From: Fulvivirga imtechensis AK7
GTDB taxonomy: Bacteria; Bacteroidota; Bacteroidia; Cytophagales; Cyclobacteriaceae
DNA: 64,000 nucleotides
Assembly: GCF_000331535.1 (NCBI RefSeq)
Contig: NZ_AMZN01000069.1
Span: 24,711-88,710, forward strand
Direction: 5' to 3'
Positions 35,956 through 45,304 of this stretch are shown here, one piece after another. Numbering within the stretch: position 1 is the first letter of the stretch; the number at the start of each line of letters is the position of its first letter. The position numbers and the translations under genes were made by a program. The notes under the pieces are model-generated. The model was not told the DNA's origin, ran no database searches, and saw only the letters and a program-made list of their open reading frames with translations.

Positions 35956-37379
35956 TTCAGATCTGTAAAATATTTTGAAAATGCCAGCAATTTGCCTTCC
36001 TGAAAATCATCGGCCATTATTTGCAGGCCGATAGGTAAACCGCCACTATCTTCTCCATTAGGAATAGAAATAGCAGGCAGACCGGATACGGACGATTGTA
36101 CAGTAAAGAGGTCAGCCAGGTACATTTCCAACGGGTCCTCGCTATGCTCCCCCTGCTTAAATGCTGTAGTAGGGGTAGTAGGTAACACGATGAAATCGTA
36201 TTGAGAAAGAATTTTTTTGGTGTAATCCCTGATCATCCTTCTCACCTTTTGGGCTTTGGTATAGTAAGCATCATAGTAGCTGGCGCTTAGTACAAATGTG
36301 CCCAGCATGATCCTTCTCTTTACCTCTGCTCCAAAACCTTCTGTTCTGGTCTTTTTGTACATCGATTCCAGTGTGGTGGTATTAGGGCTTCTGTAGCCAT
36401 ATTTAACACCATCAAATCTGGATAAGTTGGAGCTTGCTTCTGCTGTAGTAAGTATATAATAAGTGGGCAGCAGGTAGTCCAACAGAGGAAAATCAACAGC
36501 TTCTACCGTATGACCTTCTGCCTTTAACTTTTCAATTGCCTCTACAGTTTTTGATTTTATTTCTCCACTGATCCCTTCAGTCTCCAATGTCTCTTTAATA
36601 TAAGCAATTTTTAACTTTTTTGAAGGGTCAATAGATAAAATTGAATAAGTTTCTACCGGCTTTGTCGAGACAGTGCTGTCAAATTCATCTTTGCCGGCTA
36701 CTACTTCTAACGTAATAGCCATATCCTCAACACTTTTAGAAAAGATGCCGATACAATCGAAAGATGAGGCGTAGGCAACTAAACCATGCCTTGAAATTCT
36801 TGAATATGTAGGTTTAAGACCAAAAATACCGCAAAAGGCGGCAGGCTGTCTTACCGAACCTCCCGTATCAGAGCCCAGGGAAACAAGGCACATATCCGCC
36901 TGTACCGCTACCGCTGATCCTCCTGACGAACCTCCCGGAACCCTTTCATTGTCCGCATCATTTAACACCGGGCCAAAAGCCGAATTTTCATTGGACGATC
37001 CCATAGCAAACTCATCACAGTTGTTTCTGCCGATAATGATTGCATCTTCATCCAACAGACGCTGTACGGCAGTGCCATTGAACTGCGATCTAAAACCATC
37101 TAATATTTTGCTGGACGCCTGCAAAGCATGGTCTGTATGGCATAGTACATCTTTGAGTCCTACTACCATACCCGCCAGCTTGCCCGCGGTACCGCTTTTT
37201 ATTTTTTTATCTACCTCAGCAGCCTGACTCCTGGCTTCTTCTTCATACACCTCCAAAAATGCATTAAGGTGCTTCTTCTTGTTAATATTATCGAGATAAT
37301 ACGCTACAAGATCTGCACAGGTGACTGAGCCATTTTTTAAATCTTTCTGAATAAGATTTAAAGAAGTGTACTTTTTCAA
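35952..37379 (-). CDS. gatA: Aspartyl/glutamyl-tRNA amidotransferase subunit A
   Basis: A 475-residue amidase-signature enzyme. The catalytic triad is visible: Lys in VGLKDVLCH, Ser in the GGSSGGSAVAV stretch, and the cis-Ser and nucleophile Ser in SLGSDTGGSVRQPAAFCG. As GatA it releases ammonia from glutamine for amidation of mischarged Glu-tRNA(Gln) or Asp-tRNA(Asn). The start is TTG at 37379, 7 nt after tatA. GatB and GatC are not in the window, as is common. Confidence 0.93.
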   Translation of the reverse strand: MKKYTSLNLIQKDLKNGSVTCADLVAYYLDNINKKKHLNAFLEVYEEEARSQAAEVDKKIKSGTAGKLAGMVVGLKDVLCHTDHALQASSKILDGFRSQFNGTAVQRLLDEDAIIIGRNNCDEFAMGSSNENSAFGPVLNDADNERVPGGSSGGSAVAVQADMCLVSLGSDTGGSVRQPAAFCGIFGLKPTYSRISRHGLVAYASSFDCIGIFSKSVEDMAITLEVVAGKDEFDSTVSTKPVETYSILSIDPSKKLKIAYIKETLETEGISGEIKSKTVEAIEKLKAEGHTVEAVDFPLLDYLLPTYYILTTAEASSNLSRFDGVKYGYRSPNTTTLESMYKKTRTEGFGAEVKRRIMLGTFVLSASYYDAYYTKAQKVRRMIRDYTKKILSQYDFIVLPTTPTTAFKQGEHSEDPLEMYLADLFTVQSSVSGLPAISIPNGEDSGGLPIGLQIMADDFQEGKLLAFSKYFTDLN

Positions 37380-37386
37380 AGGTGTG

Positions 37387-37590
37387 CTATTTTTTATCGT
37401 CCTCTATTCTGCTGGATTCGTCAATATCCTTTTTTATCTCTTTTGTGGCATCTTTAAATTCCCTGATCCCCCGTCCTAGTCCACGAGCGAGTTCAGGTAT
37501 TTTTTTGGCGCCAAAAAATATCAAAACGACAAGGATTATGATGATCCATTCCCAACCTCCGGGCATTCCAAGTGCGAGTAAGCTATTCAT
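37387..37590 (-). CDS. tatA: Sec-independent (Tat) translocase protein TatA
   Basis: A 67-residue TatA/E-type protein. A membrane helix (about 12-30, WEWIIIILVVLIFFGAKKIP) leads into the conserved hinge FGAKKIPELARGLGRGIREF, then an amphipathic helix and a charged tail. TatA forms the pore for folded proteins; TatC is not encoded here. It lies 7 nt upstream of gatA. Confidence 0.95.
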   Translation of the reverse strand: MNSLLALGMPGGWEWIIIILVVLIFFGAKKIPELARGLGRGIREFKDATKEIKKDIDESSRIEDDKK

Positions 37591-37606
37591 CTGTGTTTGT
37601 GTTTAG

Positions 37607-37751
37607 TGTTTGTAAGAAAACTCTAAGTGGCTTTAAGAAAACGTTCCCGACAAAGTGCGGGACGAAGTTCCAAAAATCGGATCGTACCGAGGTACGTGAG
37701 CATTTTTGGAACGAGCGTAACGCGGACATTGGCGTTTTCTTAGAGACACTA
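37607..37751. repeat. Hairpin-rich repeat, copy 1
   Basis: It starts TGTTTGTAAGAAA and ends GGCGTTTTCTTAGAGACACTA. Inside, GTTCCAAAAAT (37667-37677) pairs with ATTTTTGGAAC (37702-37712), enclosing CGTACC/GGTACG (37683-37696), so the RNA or single strand would fold into one long stem. The ends AAGAAAACG and CGTTTTCTT are also inverted. Confidence 0.7.
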
Positions 37752-37848
37752 TTTAGAAATTGCTGTGTAAAGATAGACATTAATTGATCAACCTAAAAAA
37801 TCTTATTTATAGAAGATAATTCGGAAATAAAAAGTTCGGATTAATCAA

Positions 37849-38014
37849 TGTTTGTAAGAAACTCCAAGTGGCTTATGAAAACGTCCAAGTCGGATTTGCC
37901 TTCATGTAGCCGCTTCTCAGGATTTGAGAAGCCCAAATAGCTGATCGTACTGAGGTACGAGAGCATTTTTGGAACGAGCGTAACGCAGACATTGGCGTTT
38001 TCTTAGAGACACTA
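37849..38014. repeat. Hairpin-rich repeat, copy 2
   Basis: A second copy in direct orientation. It starts TGTTTGTAAGAAA, has the same GTAC-GAGGTACG core and the shared segment CATTTTTGGAACGAGCGTAA, and ends GGCGTTTTCTTAGAGACACTA. The left half has diverged and carries a different small palindrome (CTTCTCAGGATTTGAGAAG). Confidence 0.7.
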
Positions 38015-38030
38015 CTTAGAGACACTAATT

Positions 38031-38227
38031 AACGTGAGTTCGATATAAAATACTTAAAAAAGGGCAGTCATCCTATCCCGAAGGCTTTGAGGCTTTCGGG
38101 AGAAGGATCTTCCTAAGTTGCTGGTAGTATCCTAAACTTAGTAAGATTCTTCGTGCTTCCCCGAAGCAAGTTAAGCAAGTTCGGGACAGACAGAATGACC
38201 TTAAAAAGAGGTTCGAACTCACGCTAA
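38031..38227 (-). repeat. Short terminal-inverted-repeat element (copy C)
   Basis: It begins AACGTGAGTTCGATATA (38031-38047) and is the reverse complement of copy A at 19844-20065. About 50 bp is missing near its right end, so the interior joins directly to TTCGAACTCACGCT. That right end overlaps the envC stop codon (38224-38226). Confidence 0.75.
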
Positions 38228-39414
38228 TTACGGTTTAGCCATTGCTGGGGGTCCAGGGCAGTGACATTTTTTCGTACCTCAAATTTTAATTCGGACACCC
38301 CATCTTTATTGGTCATTATCTGGCCAAGTTCCTGACCAGTAGTCACTTTCTGGCCTGTCTTGACAAAAACATCCTTCATGCCTGAATATACCGTAAAGTA
38401 GTCTCCATGGTTAATTACTACAGTGTTTCCAACAGTCGGAATAAAAGCTACTATTCTTACTTCACCGGCAAAAATGGATTTCACTTTTTCATTTTCTTTG
38501 GTTTGGATGTTGACCCCGGTGCTGTTGATCACGATACCCTTAAGCACAGGATGATTTTGCATACCGAATTTTTGGGATATAAAGCCGGAGACAGGCCACG
38601 GGAGCCTGGACTTATTATCCGCAAACTCGTTAGAGAGTTTCACGCTGGCTTCAGAGTCTTTCTTTTCGGCAAGCCGGGCGCGTTCCATTTCCTCTTTAAT
38701 CAAATCGTTGATCACTTTATCCAACTTGGCTACGGCTTCCCTTCTTTCTTCCAGGTCTTTTTTTAATTTGTTTTCCTGTTGCTGGAGATTCTTAACCAAC
38801 TGGTTTTGGTTTGCTTTCAGTTGCGTCAGGCTTTTACTTTCCTGTAACTGTTCAGCGAGAAGAATGTTCTTTTCTGACATTTTACTTTCTATCAGGGTTA
38901 TTTGTGTAACCAATGTTTCCTGAACTTTGACGATCTGTTCGGCCTGAGTTTTACGGGCATCGCTATATTGCTCCATGTATTTGAGGCGCATCAGAAACTG
39001 GTTGAAAGATCCTGCGGAAAAAATAAAAGTCAGCTTGTTGAACCCCTGATTGGCTTTATGTGCAGCATATACCATCGCTGCGTATTCTTTTTTAAGCTTT
39101 TGCAGGTCTTCTTCAAGAGAGGCAATGATCTGGTTATTCTCTTCTATTTCTTCGTTCAACAGATTGATCTCTTTTCGTATAGATCCTATAAGATCCTCTT
39201 GTGTTTTAATCCGTTGATTAAGGGCATTAAGCTGACCGAGCGTGTTCTGTTTTTTTCCGGCTGTTTCGGCAAGGATTTTTTCTGCCTCTTTGATCTTGCG
39301 CAGGTTTTCCTGCTTCTCCTGCTGAAGCTGGGCCTTTGATTTTTGAGCAAAAGAAACGGAGACACTTATAACCAAGAGAAAAAATACTCCAAATAAGCTT
39401 TTACTTACGCTCAT
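38224..39414 (-). CDS. EnvC-like murein hydrolase activator (non-catalytic M23 domain)
   Basis: A 396-residue secreted protein: a signal peptide, a long coiled coil (about 25-250) and a C-terminal LytM/M23-type domain (about 270-396). The zinc ligands of active M23 peptidases are lost: the HxGxD site reads STGVNIQ and the HxHFE site reads ELKFEV. This matches EnvC, which switches on amidases rather than cutting murein itself. The stop codon lies in the end of a repeat element. The start overlaps the DUF4292 gene by 14 nt. Confidence 0.88.
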   Translation of the reverse strand: MSVSKSLFGVFFLLVISVSVSFAQKSKAQLQQEKQENLRKIKEAEKILAETAGKKQNTLGQLNALNQRIKTQEDLIGSIRKEINLLNEEIEENNQIIASLEEDLQKLKKEYAAMVYAAHKANQGFNKLTFIFSAGSFNQFLMRLKYMEQYSDARKTQAEQIVKVQETLVTQITLIESKMSEKNILLAEQLQESKSLTQLKANQNQLVKNLQQQENKLKKDLEERREAVAKLDKVINDLIKEEMERARLAEKKDSEASVKLSNEFADNKSRLPWPVSGFISQKFGMQNHPVLKGIVINSTGVNIQTKENEKVKSIFAGEVRIVAFIPTVGNTVVINHGDYFTVYSGMKDVFVKTGQKVTTGQELGQIMTNKDGVSELKFEVRKNVTALDPQQWLNRN

Positions 39415-40159
39415 ATTTTTTCGGAATGTTAAATGGGAACTTCAGCTCCTTGTCCTCAATGTCTGCCTTATTGTATTCAAATTCAATAACGGTATTTAGC
39501 TTTCCTGCTTTGCCCTGGTAAAATAAAGAAATAATGCCTGAAAATGGAAGGGCATACTGTTCAAGCATATGAAAATCGTTATACCGAATTACCGCCGAGT
39601 TCTTTGATGGCTTTTCCAGCATCTCTACTCGCTCAATTTTCATGGTCTTAGGATTAACATAGTTGTGCAGATCAACCGACCCGGAATGTTGCCTGAGTAT
39701 ATAAAAATCATCAGTTTTCGTTACCTCATCTGTCTTAGAGCGATCAAAGATCAGGTTACCCAATGCTACAGCCTGTATGGCATCATAGTTTACCTGAAAG
39801 TTGAACTGCTTGCTAAGCGAATCGTAATGAAAGACGTAATACTCCTTTTTAACGAGGTTCATTATCGTTATCGAATCTCTGTTGATAAGACAACGTGCGC
39901 CTTGTATTCCTATTGCAGAAAAAGAGATCCAAATTACACTGTCTTTCCGAATTCTGACATTTGCTTTAGCTTTCAGATCATGTTCATCATCTTTGTAGTT
40001 GATCTTCGCTTTTCCGGAAAAATAGTCGAAATCGATTTGTTGAACATCAAGCCGGTTTTTATCAAGAAAATTCCAGCTTATACCACTGAGGCGTTTGCTG
40101 CATGAGGAACAAAGGATAAAGACCGTGCAGCAAAGCAGGAGGGCCGTTTTTTTATTCAT
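39401..40159 (-). CDS. DUF4292-family lipoprotein
   Basis: A 252-residue lipoprotein. The signal peptide ends at CSSCSKR, giving a lipidated Cys near residue 20. The mature part is rich in beta-strand patterns such as KAKANVRIRKDSVIWISFSA, as in the LolA/LolB-like DUF4292 family of Bacteroidota. A role in lipoprotein handling is suggested by fold only. It lies between the TPR gene (8-nt overlap) and envC (14-nt overlap), a common order in this phylum. Confidence 0.85.
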   Translation of the reverse strand: MNKKTALLLCCTVFILCSSCSKRLSGISWNFLDKNRLDVQQIDFDYFSGKAKINYKDDEHDLKAKANVRIRKDSVIWISFSAIGIQGARCLINRDSITIMNLVKKEYYVFHYDSLSKQFNFQVNYDAIQAVALGNLIFDRSKTDEVTKTDDFYILRQHSGSVDLHNYVNPKTMKIERVEMLEKPSKNSAVIRYNDFHMLEQYALPFSGIISLFYQGKAGKLNTVIEFEYNKADIEDKELKFPFNIPKKYERK

Positions 40160-41882
40160 AAAGTTTTCGGTCTGCTATCTTTTTATCTATTACTTCTGAT
40201 TTTGGATTTAGTCCCTTAGCTACCTGCCACTGTTTGACTGCACCGTCAACGTCCCCCAATTTATATAGTATGTCTCCGTAATGTTCATAGTGCACCGCAG
40301 AAATCTCACCGGTAGCAATGGCCTGTTCCATCACTTTTTTAGCTTCTTTATATTTTTGACGCATGTACAGTACCCAGGCGTAGGTGTCAAGAAAGGTAGC
40401 ATTGTTAGGATTATCTTTTACTGCCTTGGCCGACATTTTCTCGGCTTTTTCAAGGTTAGCCTTTCTTAAAGCAAGGAAATAGCTGTAATTATTTAATACT
40501 GCATAGTTTTCAGGATCGAAATCCAGCGCAGCTTCATAGGCTTTGTCGGATTTTTCATACTCCCTGGTACCATTGTAGGCATCGCCAAGCATACTATTAA
40601 ATGCGCTAACCAGCCCAAGATTGGCAGAGGAAAGTCTTTTTCCCTGCTCAAGGGCGGCAATGGCTTCCTTGTAGTTTTTCTGCTGCAGGTTAGCAGCCCC
40701 ATTGTAGTAGTATAGGGCTCCCTGGTTGGGAAATAATTCCAGTGCCTCCCCGGAAACCAGTGCCACACTGTCCATTTTATTGAGCTCGATCAGTAGTTGC
40801 AATACATTTTGCCATACAGTAAAATTAGACTCGTCAAGTTCAAGGGAACGCATGTAAGCATCTTTTGCTTTTCTGTGCTCTCCTATCGTCTGAAGAAGGT
40901 CTGCATAGACGATGTGGGCATCGGCAACATCAGGATGAGTAGACACAAGTATTTCAGCCAAATTGAGACCGAAATTTTTTAACTCTTCCTGACTAAGCTC
41001 AACCCGGTATTCGGCCAGCAATTGCACCTTGTTCTGGACATCTAGTGCGGGGTCATTAAAAGCCACCTCAAGGTTTTTTATAGCTTTCTCCACCTCTCCG
41101 CTCTTTCTTTGTAACTCGGAAAGCACAAGCCGGGATTGTGTGGCCGCAGGGTTAGCCTTTAAAAATTCCTCAAGGTACTTTGCCGCTTCGTTGTTCTGAT
41201 CATTGCTGATCAGGATTTCAGCCTGTTTCAGCACATAAGCCTCTTCTTCGGGGTAGGTGTTAATAAGCCGCTGCCCTTCAGCCAGGGCTTTTTCAAGGTT
41301 GTTGTTCTGAAGATATATCTTTTGTTTTTGGGTAATGATCTCTTCAGCCATTCCATAGGCTTTTTCAATTTTGTCATATACTACCAAGGCATCACCATAA
41401 CGCTGCTGGTAGAGATATATCGCAGCCAATTCAAACAAATAATGGTCGGTATCGTCCAGCTTGCCTATCATCTCTTCATATACCTCAGAGGCTTTATCGA
41501 AGTCGCCCAACTGAGTATAGATATCGGCAGCCAATACGTAAAAATACTTATTATTGCCATCCAGCTTCAGCGCCTCCAGTACATGGCTCAACGCTTTGTA
41601 AGGCTCATTTCCTTTGATCAGGATGGTGGCTATCTTAAAATGAACCGTAGCATTACCGGGAGCCACCTCTAGCGACTTTTGAAATAGGGCAAGGGCTTTC
41701 GCATAATCCTCAAGAATATAATATTTTTCTCCTTCAATAAAGTAGAACTCCGCCTCCCGAAGTTCGGATTCGGAGACCTTGTCTTTACTTTTAACTTTTT
41801 GAGCTGATAAGTCAGAAAATGAAACAACTGAAATTAAAGCACAAAAGATAGAGAAGATGATATAGTATTTGCGAATGCCCAT
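40152..41882 (-). CDS. Secreted tetratricopeptide-repeat protein
   Basis: A 576-residue protein with a signal peptide (about 1-28) and at least ten TPR units, for example EAEFYFIEGEKYYILEDYAK and KYFYVLAADIYTQLGDFDKA. It has no catalytic domain. TPR arrays hold partner proteins; its constant place beside DUF4292 and envC suggests a scaffold for envelope assembly or division, which is an inference. It starts 18 nt after the nucleotidyltransferase gene. Confidence 0.88.
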   Translation of the reverse strand: MGIRKYYIIFSIFCALISVVSFSDLSAQKVKSKDKVSESELREAEFYFIEGEKYYILEDYAKALALFQKSLEVAPGNATVHFKIATILIKGNEPYKALSHVLEALKLDGNNKYFYVLAADIYTQLGDFDKASEVYEEMIGKLDDTDHYLFELAAIYLYQQRYGDALVVYDKIEKAYGMAEEIITQKQKIYLQNNNLEKALAEGQRLINTYPEEEAYVLKQAEILISNDQNNEAAKYLEEFLKANPAATQSRLVLSELQRKSGEVEKAIKNLEVAFNDPALDVQNKVQLLAEYRVELSQEELKNFGLNLAEILVSTHPDVADAHIVYADLLQTIGEHRKAKDAYMRSLELDESNFTVWQNVLQLLIELNKMDSVALVSGEALELFPNQGALYYYNGAANLQQKNYKEAIAALEQGKRLSSANLGLVSAFNSMLGDAYNGTREYEKSDKAYEAALDFDPENYAVLNNYSYFLALRKANLEKAEKMSAKAVKDNPNNATFLDTYAWVLYMRQKYKEAKKVMEQAIATGEISAVHYEHYGDILYKLGDVDGAVKQWQVAKGLNPKSEVIDKKIADRKLYE

Positions 41883-41900
41883 TAAAAAGTATCAAATGAT

Positions 41901-42905
41901 TTACTGCACAGTATTGTAGTCACCAATACTCAGATCATCGGATTTACCTTCAAAACTAACAAAATTTCCTAATATCGAGTTTTTGAAGTTGGCATTATTT
42001 ATTTCCGTATTCGTCTGGATAATAGAATTTTGTATCACTGAGTTTTTGACAACTGTATTTTCACCTATCGAAACGTGTGGACCAACAACAGAGTTCTCCA
42101 ATGTGACATTTTCTGCAATAAATACAGGAGGAATGATCACAGAGTTCTTTTTATGTACATTTTTAGATATCAGTTGATCTTCTTTCAGGTACTCCAGGTA
42201 TCGCTTGTTGGTATATACAGTGGCATCTTTGTTGCCACAATCCAGCCATTCCGAAACCTGCCCGGGTACGAATTCCGCTCCCTTTTTCTTCATGTTTTCT
42301 AAAGCGTTGGTAAGCTGAAATTCACCCTTATCTTTTATATCATGATCAATAAGGTATTGCATCTCTTTGTTCAGGAAGGCTCCATCCTTAAAGTAATAAA
42401 TGCCAATAATGGCAAGGTCAGAAACGAAATGCTCCGGTTTTTCAACGAAATCAGTTATTACATTAGCATTGTTCACTTTAATTACGCCAAAAGCCGAAGG
42501 GTCATCGACTTGCTGTACCCAAATGATACCATCTTTGGTCGGATCCATCTTAAAATCGGCCCTGAAGAGCGTGTCAGCGAATGCGACAATGACATTTCCC
42601 TCTAAAAGTTCTTTGGCACACAAAATGGCATGAGCGGTACCCAACTTTTCATCCTGATAGTAGATATGACCTTCACCCCCTACCGATTCGGCAATTTTCC
42701 TCAGATCGTTTTCTACATCTTTTCCAAAATCCCTGCCAATAATGAAGCCTATCTTATTGATAGAGGTGTCACATACTTTTGCTATGTCTTCTACCAAACG
42801 CTGTACAATGGGCTTTCCGGCAATGGGCATTAAAGGTTTAGGAATAGTTAAAGTATGTGGGCGCAGGCGTGTACCTCTGCCTGCCATAGGTATTATTATA
42901 TTCAT
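41901..42905 (-). CDS. Sugar-phosphate nucleotidyltransferase
   Basis: A 334-residue NTP transferase of the glucose-1-phosphate thymidylyl/uridylyl type. The opening MNIIIPMAGRGTRLRPHT is the nucleotide-binding signature with the catalytic Arg, followed by PKPLMPIAGKP. IVAFADTLF holds the metal Asp. A hexapeptide-type beta-helix (about 250-330: NSVVGPHVSIGENTVVKNSV) closes the protein. It makes an activated sugar; which one is not decided by sequence. It lies 70 nt after the flippase gene, so the product probably feeds surface polysaccharide. Confidence 0.88.
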   Translation of the reverse strand: MNIIIPMAGRGTRLRPHTLTIPKPLMPIAGKPIVQRLVEDIAKVCDTSINKIGFIIGRDFGKDVENDLRKIAESVGGEGHIYYQDEKLGTAHAILCAKELLEGNVIVAFADTLFRADFKMDPTKDGIIWVQQVDDPSAFGVIKVNNANVITDFVEKPEHFVSDLAIIGIYYFKDGAFLNKEMQYLIDHDIKDKGEFQLTNALENMKKKGAEFVPGQVSEWLDCGNKDATVYTNKRYLEYLKEDQLISKNVHKKNSVIIPPVFIAENVTLENSVVGPHVSIGENTVVKNSVIQNSIIQTNTEINNANFKNSILGNFVSFEGKSDDLSIGDYNTVQ

Positions 42906-42975
42906 TGTTGATTTTCAGATTAAGTTGTCCTATAAAATTATAGTTATAAAGTTGGCAAAACTAATAAAAATACTT

Positions 42976-44463
42976 CTATTTTTTAATCAAACGGGGCTTT
43001 TCGACCAGGTAAACCATGCCTACAATTACTGCTGATACGGCTAGCCGTACACCAGCATCAACCCAAAAGTTATTAAACTCAAACGTTTCTGATAATAACA
43101 CCAAAATGCAAAAAAGGATTAGGTAAGGTACTAGGGCTTTGAAGTTGTAGGGGATAGGATAGTATTTTTTGCCATAGTAATAGCAGCACCCAGCCATGGT
43201 GGCATAACATAATACCGAGGTGATGGCGCTGCCGGTGTAGCCAATAACAGGGATCAACAATAGATTTCCGGCAATTGTGACCAGAGCTCCTATGATGCTG
43301 AAGTACATGCCGTAAATAGTCTTGTCGGTAAGCTTGAACCAAATGCTTAGGTTCATATAAATGCCATAAAACAGTTTGCCAAACAACAGTATTGGCACCA
43401 GGTATAGCGCCACGCGATAATCCGGGTTCCGTAGAAAGATATATCCGATAAGGTCGACATTGATACTTACTAAAACAAATATCAGCAGGCTCAGCAATAC
43501 AAAGTAGTGCATTACCCTGGCAAAAAGCTCCGGAGCATTCTTATCTTTTGCGCTGCTGAAAAAGAAGGGCTCACCTGCATACCGGAAGGCCTGGATGGCT
43601 AGCATCATAAAGATGCTTAGCTTGAAAGTTTGGCCATATACACCTACGGCTCCGGTACTATCAAACTGCTCATAGAAGTCATCAGGAAGCACTCTTTCTA
43701 TCAATATTTTGTCAAGCTGCTCGTTGAACATGCCAGCGACTCCGGTGACTAATATGGGTAAGCCATAAAACAACATTGGTTTGAATTGGCTCCAGTTTAA
43801 TTGTAACCGTATCCTGGAGACCCATCTCCACAACATGGGTATAAGCAGGGCATTGGCAATAAGGTTAGCCAGGAATATATACCCGATACCCAGGTCCGGA
43901 TCATAAACAACAGAAACCAACTGGTAACCAGGTAACTTTTGATTCACTATGTATGGAATGGCGATCAGGAATATCACCTGAAGGCCTACATTGATAATGA
44001 TGTTGATGATCTTAGCAGTAGCGAAAGCCCTGGCTTTATTTTCCAACCGCATTTTCGCAAAAGGAACAGCCAAAACACTGTCTATCCACAGTATGATGGC
44101 GAACCAGATAATGAATAATGAGGTATTTTCGTAACCTGTCCAGGTGGCTAAGAATGGGGCGAATACTATTATTAATCCCGAAAATACAGTACTTACTATC
44201 AGTACCGCTGTGGCCGTGGTGTTAAAGGTGTCTTCGGAGGCGGTCTTGGTGGCAAACCTAAAGAATGCTGTTTCCATGCCGAAGGTGTAGATGACCATCA
44301 AAATGGCTGTGAAGGCATATAGCACGCTTACTACACCCAGATCTGAGACCTCTGGGAATACATAGGTGTGCAGGGGAACGAGAGCATAAGTAAGCAGCCG
44401 GCCCAGAATACTGCTAACACCATATACTGCAGTTTGCCCGGCCAGACTTCTCAATTTACTCAT
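42976..44463 (-). CDS. Wzx-like polysaccharide flippase (MOP superfamily)
   Basis: A 495-residue polytopic membrane protein with about 14 membrane helices. The N-terminus, LAGQTAVYGVSSILGRLLTY, is the usual start of oligosaccharide flippases of the polysaccharide-transport family. It should move lipid-linked glycan units across the inner membrane. It lies 12 nt after the crotonase gene and upstream of the nucleotidyltransferase, supporting a surface-glycan role. Confidence 0.9.
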   Translation of the reverse strand: MSKLRSLAGQTAVYGVSSILGRLLTYALVPLHTYVFPEVSDLGVVSVLYAFTAILMVIYTFGMETAFFRFATKTASEDTFNTTATAVLIVSTVFSGLIIVFAPFLATWTGYENTSLFIIWFAIILWIDSVLAVPFAKMRLENKARAFATAKIINIIINVGLQVIFLIAIPYIVNQKLPGYQLVSVVYDPDLGIGYIFLANLIANALLIPMLWRWVSRIRLQLNWSQFKPMLFYGLPILVTGVAGMFNEQLDKILIERVLPDDFYEQFDSTGAVGVYGQTFKLSIFMMLAIQAFRYAGEPFFFSSAKDKNAPELFARVMHYFVLLSLLIFVLVSINVDLIGYIFLRNPDYRVALYLVPILLFGKLFYGIYMNLSIWFKLTDKTIYGMYFSIIGALVTIAGNLLLIPVIGYTGSAITSVLCYATMAGCCYYYGKKYYPIPYNFKALVPYLILFCILVLLSETFEFNNFWVDAGVRLAVSAVIVGMVYLVEKPRLIKK

Positions 44464-44475
44464 GCGGACCAGGTG

Positions 44476-45261
44476 TTATTCACCCTTAAAGTCAGGTTTT
44501 CTTTTTTCAATGAATGCTTTTGTGCCTTCTCTGAAATCTTCTGTTTTAGTACAGTTGGAGAAGAAGTTGGCCTCGGTCTGGTAGCCATTTTCCTCGGCAG
44601 AGTAGTAGGCGTTTACGCAATTGATAACCATTCCTACAGCCAAAGGAGCTTTAGATAGGATCTTGCTCATGATCTTATTGCTGAGCTCAAGAAGCTCTTC
44701 CTGAGTTTCTACCACATGATTGACCAGTCCTATACTTTTGGCATCCTGTGCGGTGATCATGTCACCGGTGGTCATCAGCTCCAGGGCTTTTCCTTTACCA
44801 ACCAGTTGCGTCAGTCTTTGAGTACCCCCATACCCCGGGATGATACCTAAATTTACCTCAGGCTGGCCGAATTTAGCATTTTCTGATGCGATGCGTATGT
44901 GGCAAGCCATAGCTAATTCGCAGCCACCACCCAGAGCAAAGCCATTAACGGCAGCAATAATAGGCTTCTCACATTGTTCTATCAGGGAAAATACTTCTTG
45001 GCCGTTTTCAGCAAATTTGCGGGCATTCAATTCGTTTAGTTCTGCTATTTCTTTTATATCTGCACCAGCGACAAATGACTTATCGCCTTCTCCGGTAATG
45101 ATCACACCCTTAATTTCCTTGTTATCATATATATCCTGAAGCGCTGTCCTCAATTCTTCAATCGTGGAAATGTTTAAAGCATTAAGATATTCAGGCCGGG
45201 ATATAGTCAGAGTGAGAATACCGTCATTAACTTCTTCAGTCAGATTTTGATATAAGCTCAT
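44476..45261 (-). CDS. Enoyl-CoA hydratase/isomerase (crotonase) family protein
   Basis: A 261-residue crotonase. The oxyanion-hole motifs are visible in SFVAGADIKEIAELN and in AVNGFALGGGCELAMACHIR; the two catalytic Glu positions of hydratases appear as the E of GGGCELAMACH and the E of FGQPEVNLGIIPGYGG. It is likely a fatty-acid beta-oxidation or short-chain hydratase. It is first gene of a long leftward operon whose promoter carries unusual palindromes. Confidence 0.9.
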   Translation of the reverse strand: MSLYQNLTEEVNDGILTLTISRPEYLNALNISTIEELRTALQDIYDNKEIKGVIITGEGDKSFVAGADIKEIAELNELNARKFAENGQEVFSLIEQCEKPIIAAVNGFALGGGCELAMACHIRIASENAKFGQPEVNLGIIPGYGGTQRLTQLVGKGKALELMTTGDMITAQDAKSIGLVNHVVETQEELLELSNKIMSKILSKAPLAVGMVINCVNAYYSAEENGYQTEANFFSNCTKTEDFREGTKAFIEKRKPDFKGE

Positions 45262-45289
45262 GGGGTTTTTTATCTGTTGAATGATGGCT

Positions 45290-45297
45290 CAAATATA
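45290..45297 (-). promoter_or_regulatory. -7 box of the crotonase operon
   Basis: On the minus strand TATATTTG (45297-45290) matches TAnnTTTG exactly and lies 28 nt before the ATG at 45261. No clear TTTG was found at -33; palindromic sites occupy that region. Confidence 0.5.
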
Positions 45298-45304
45298 CGA
45301 GAGA

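Larger units (their letters stand above)
37591..38223. other. Gene-free repeat-rich region between envC and tatA
   Basis: These 633 bases carry two direct copies of a hairpin-rich repeat (37607-37751 and 37849-38014) and the element at 38031-38227. The tatA promoter must lie within or downstream of the first copy. No gene is supported. Confidence 0.65.

Noticed and set aside
37583..37780. Leftward frame of 65 codons upstream of tatA
   Set aside because: It lies in the hairpin-rich repeat and is not kept in the second copy.
38205..38222. GGTTCGAACTC, similar to a tRNA T-loop
   Set aside because: It is the end of the terminal-inverted-repeat element; no acceptor, D or anticodon stems surround it.
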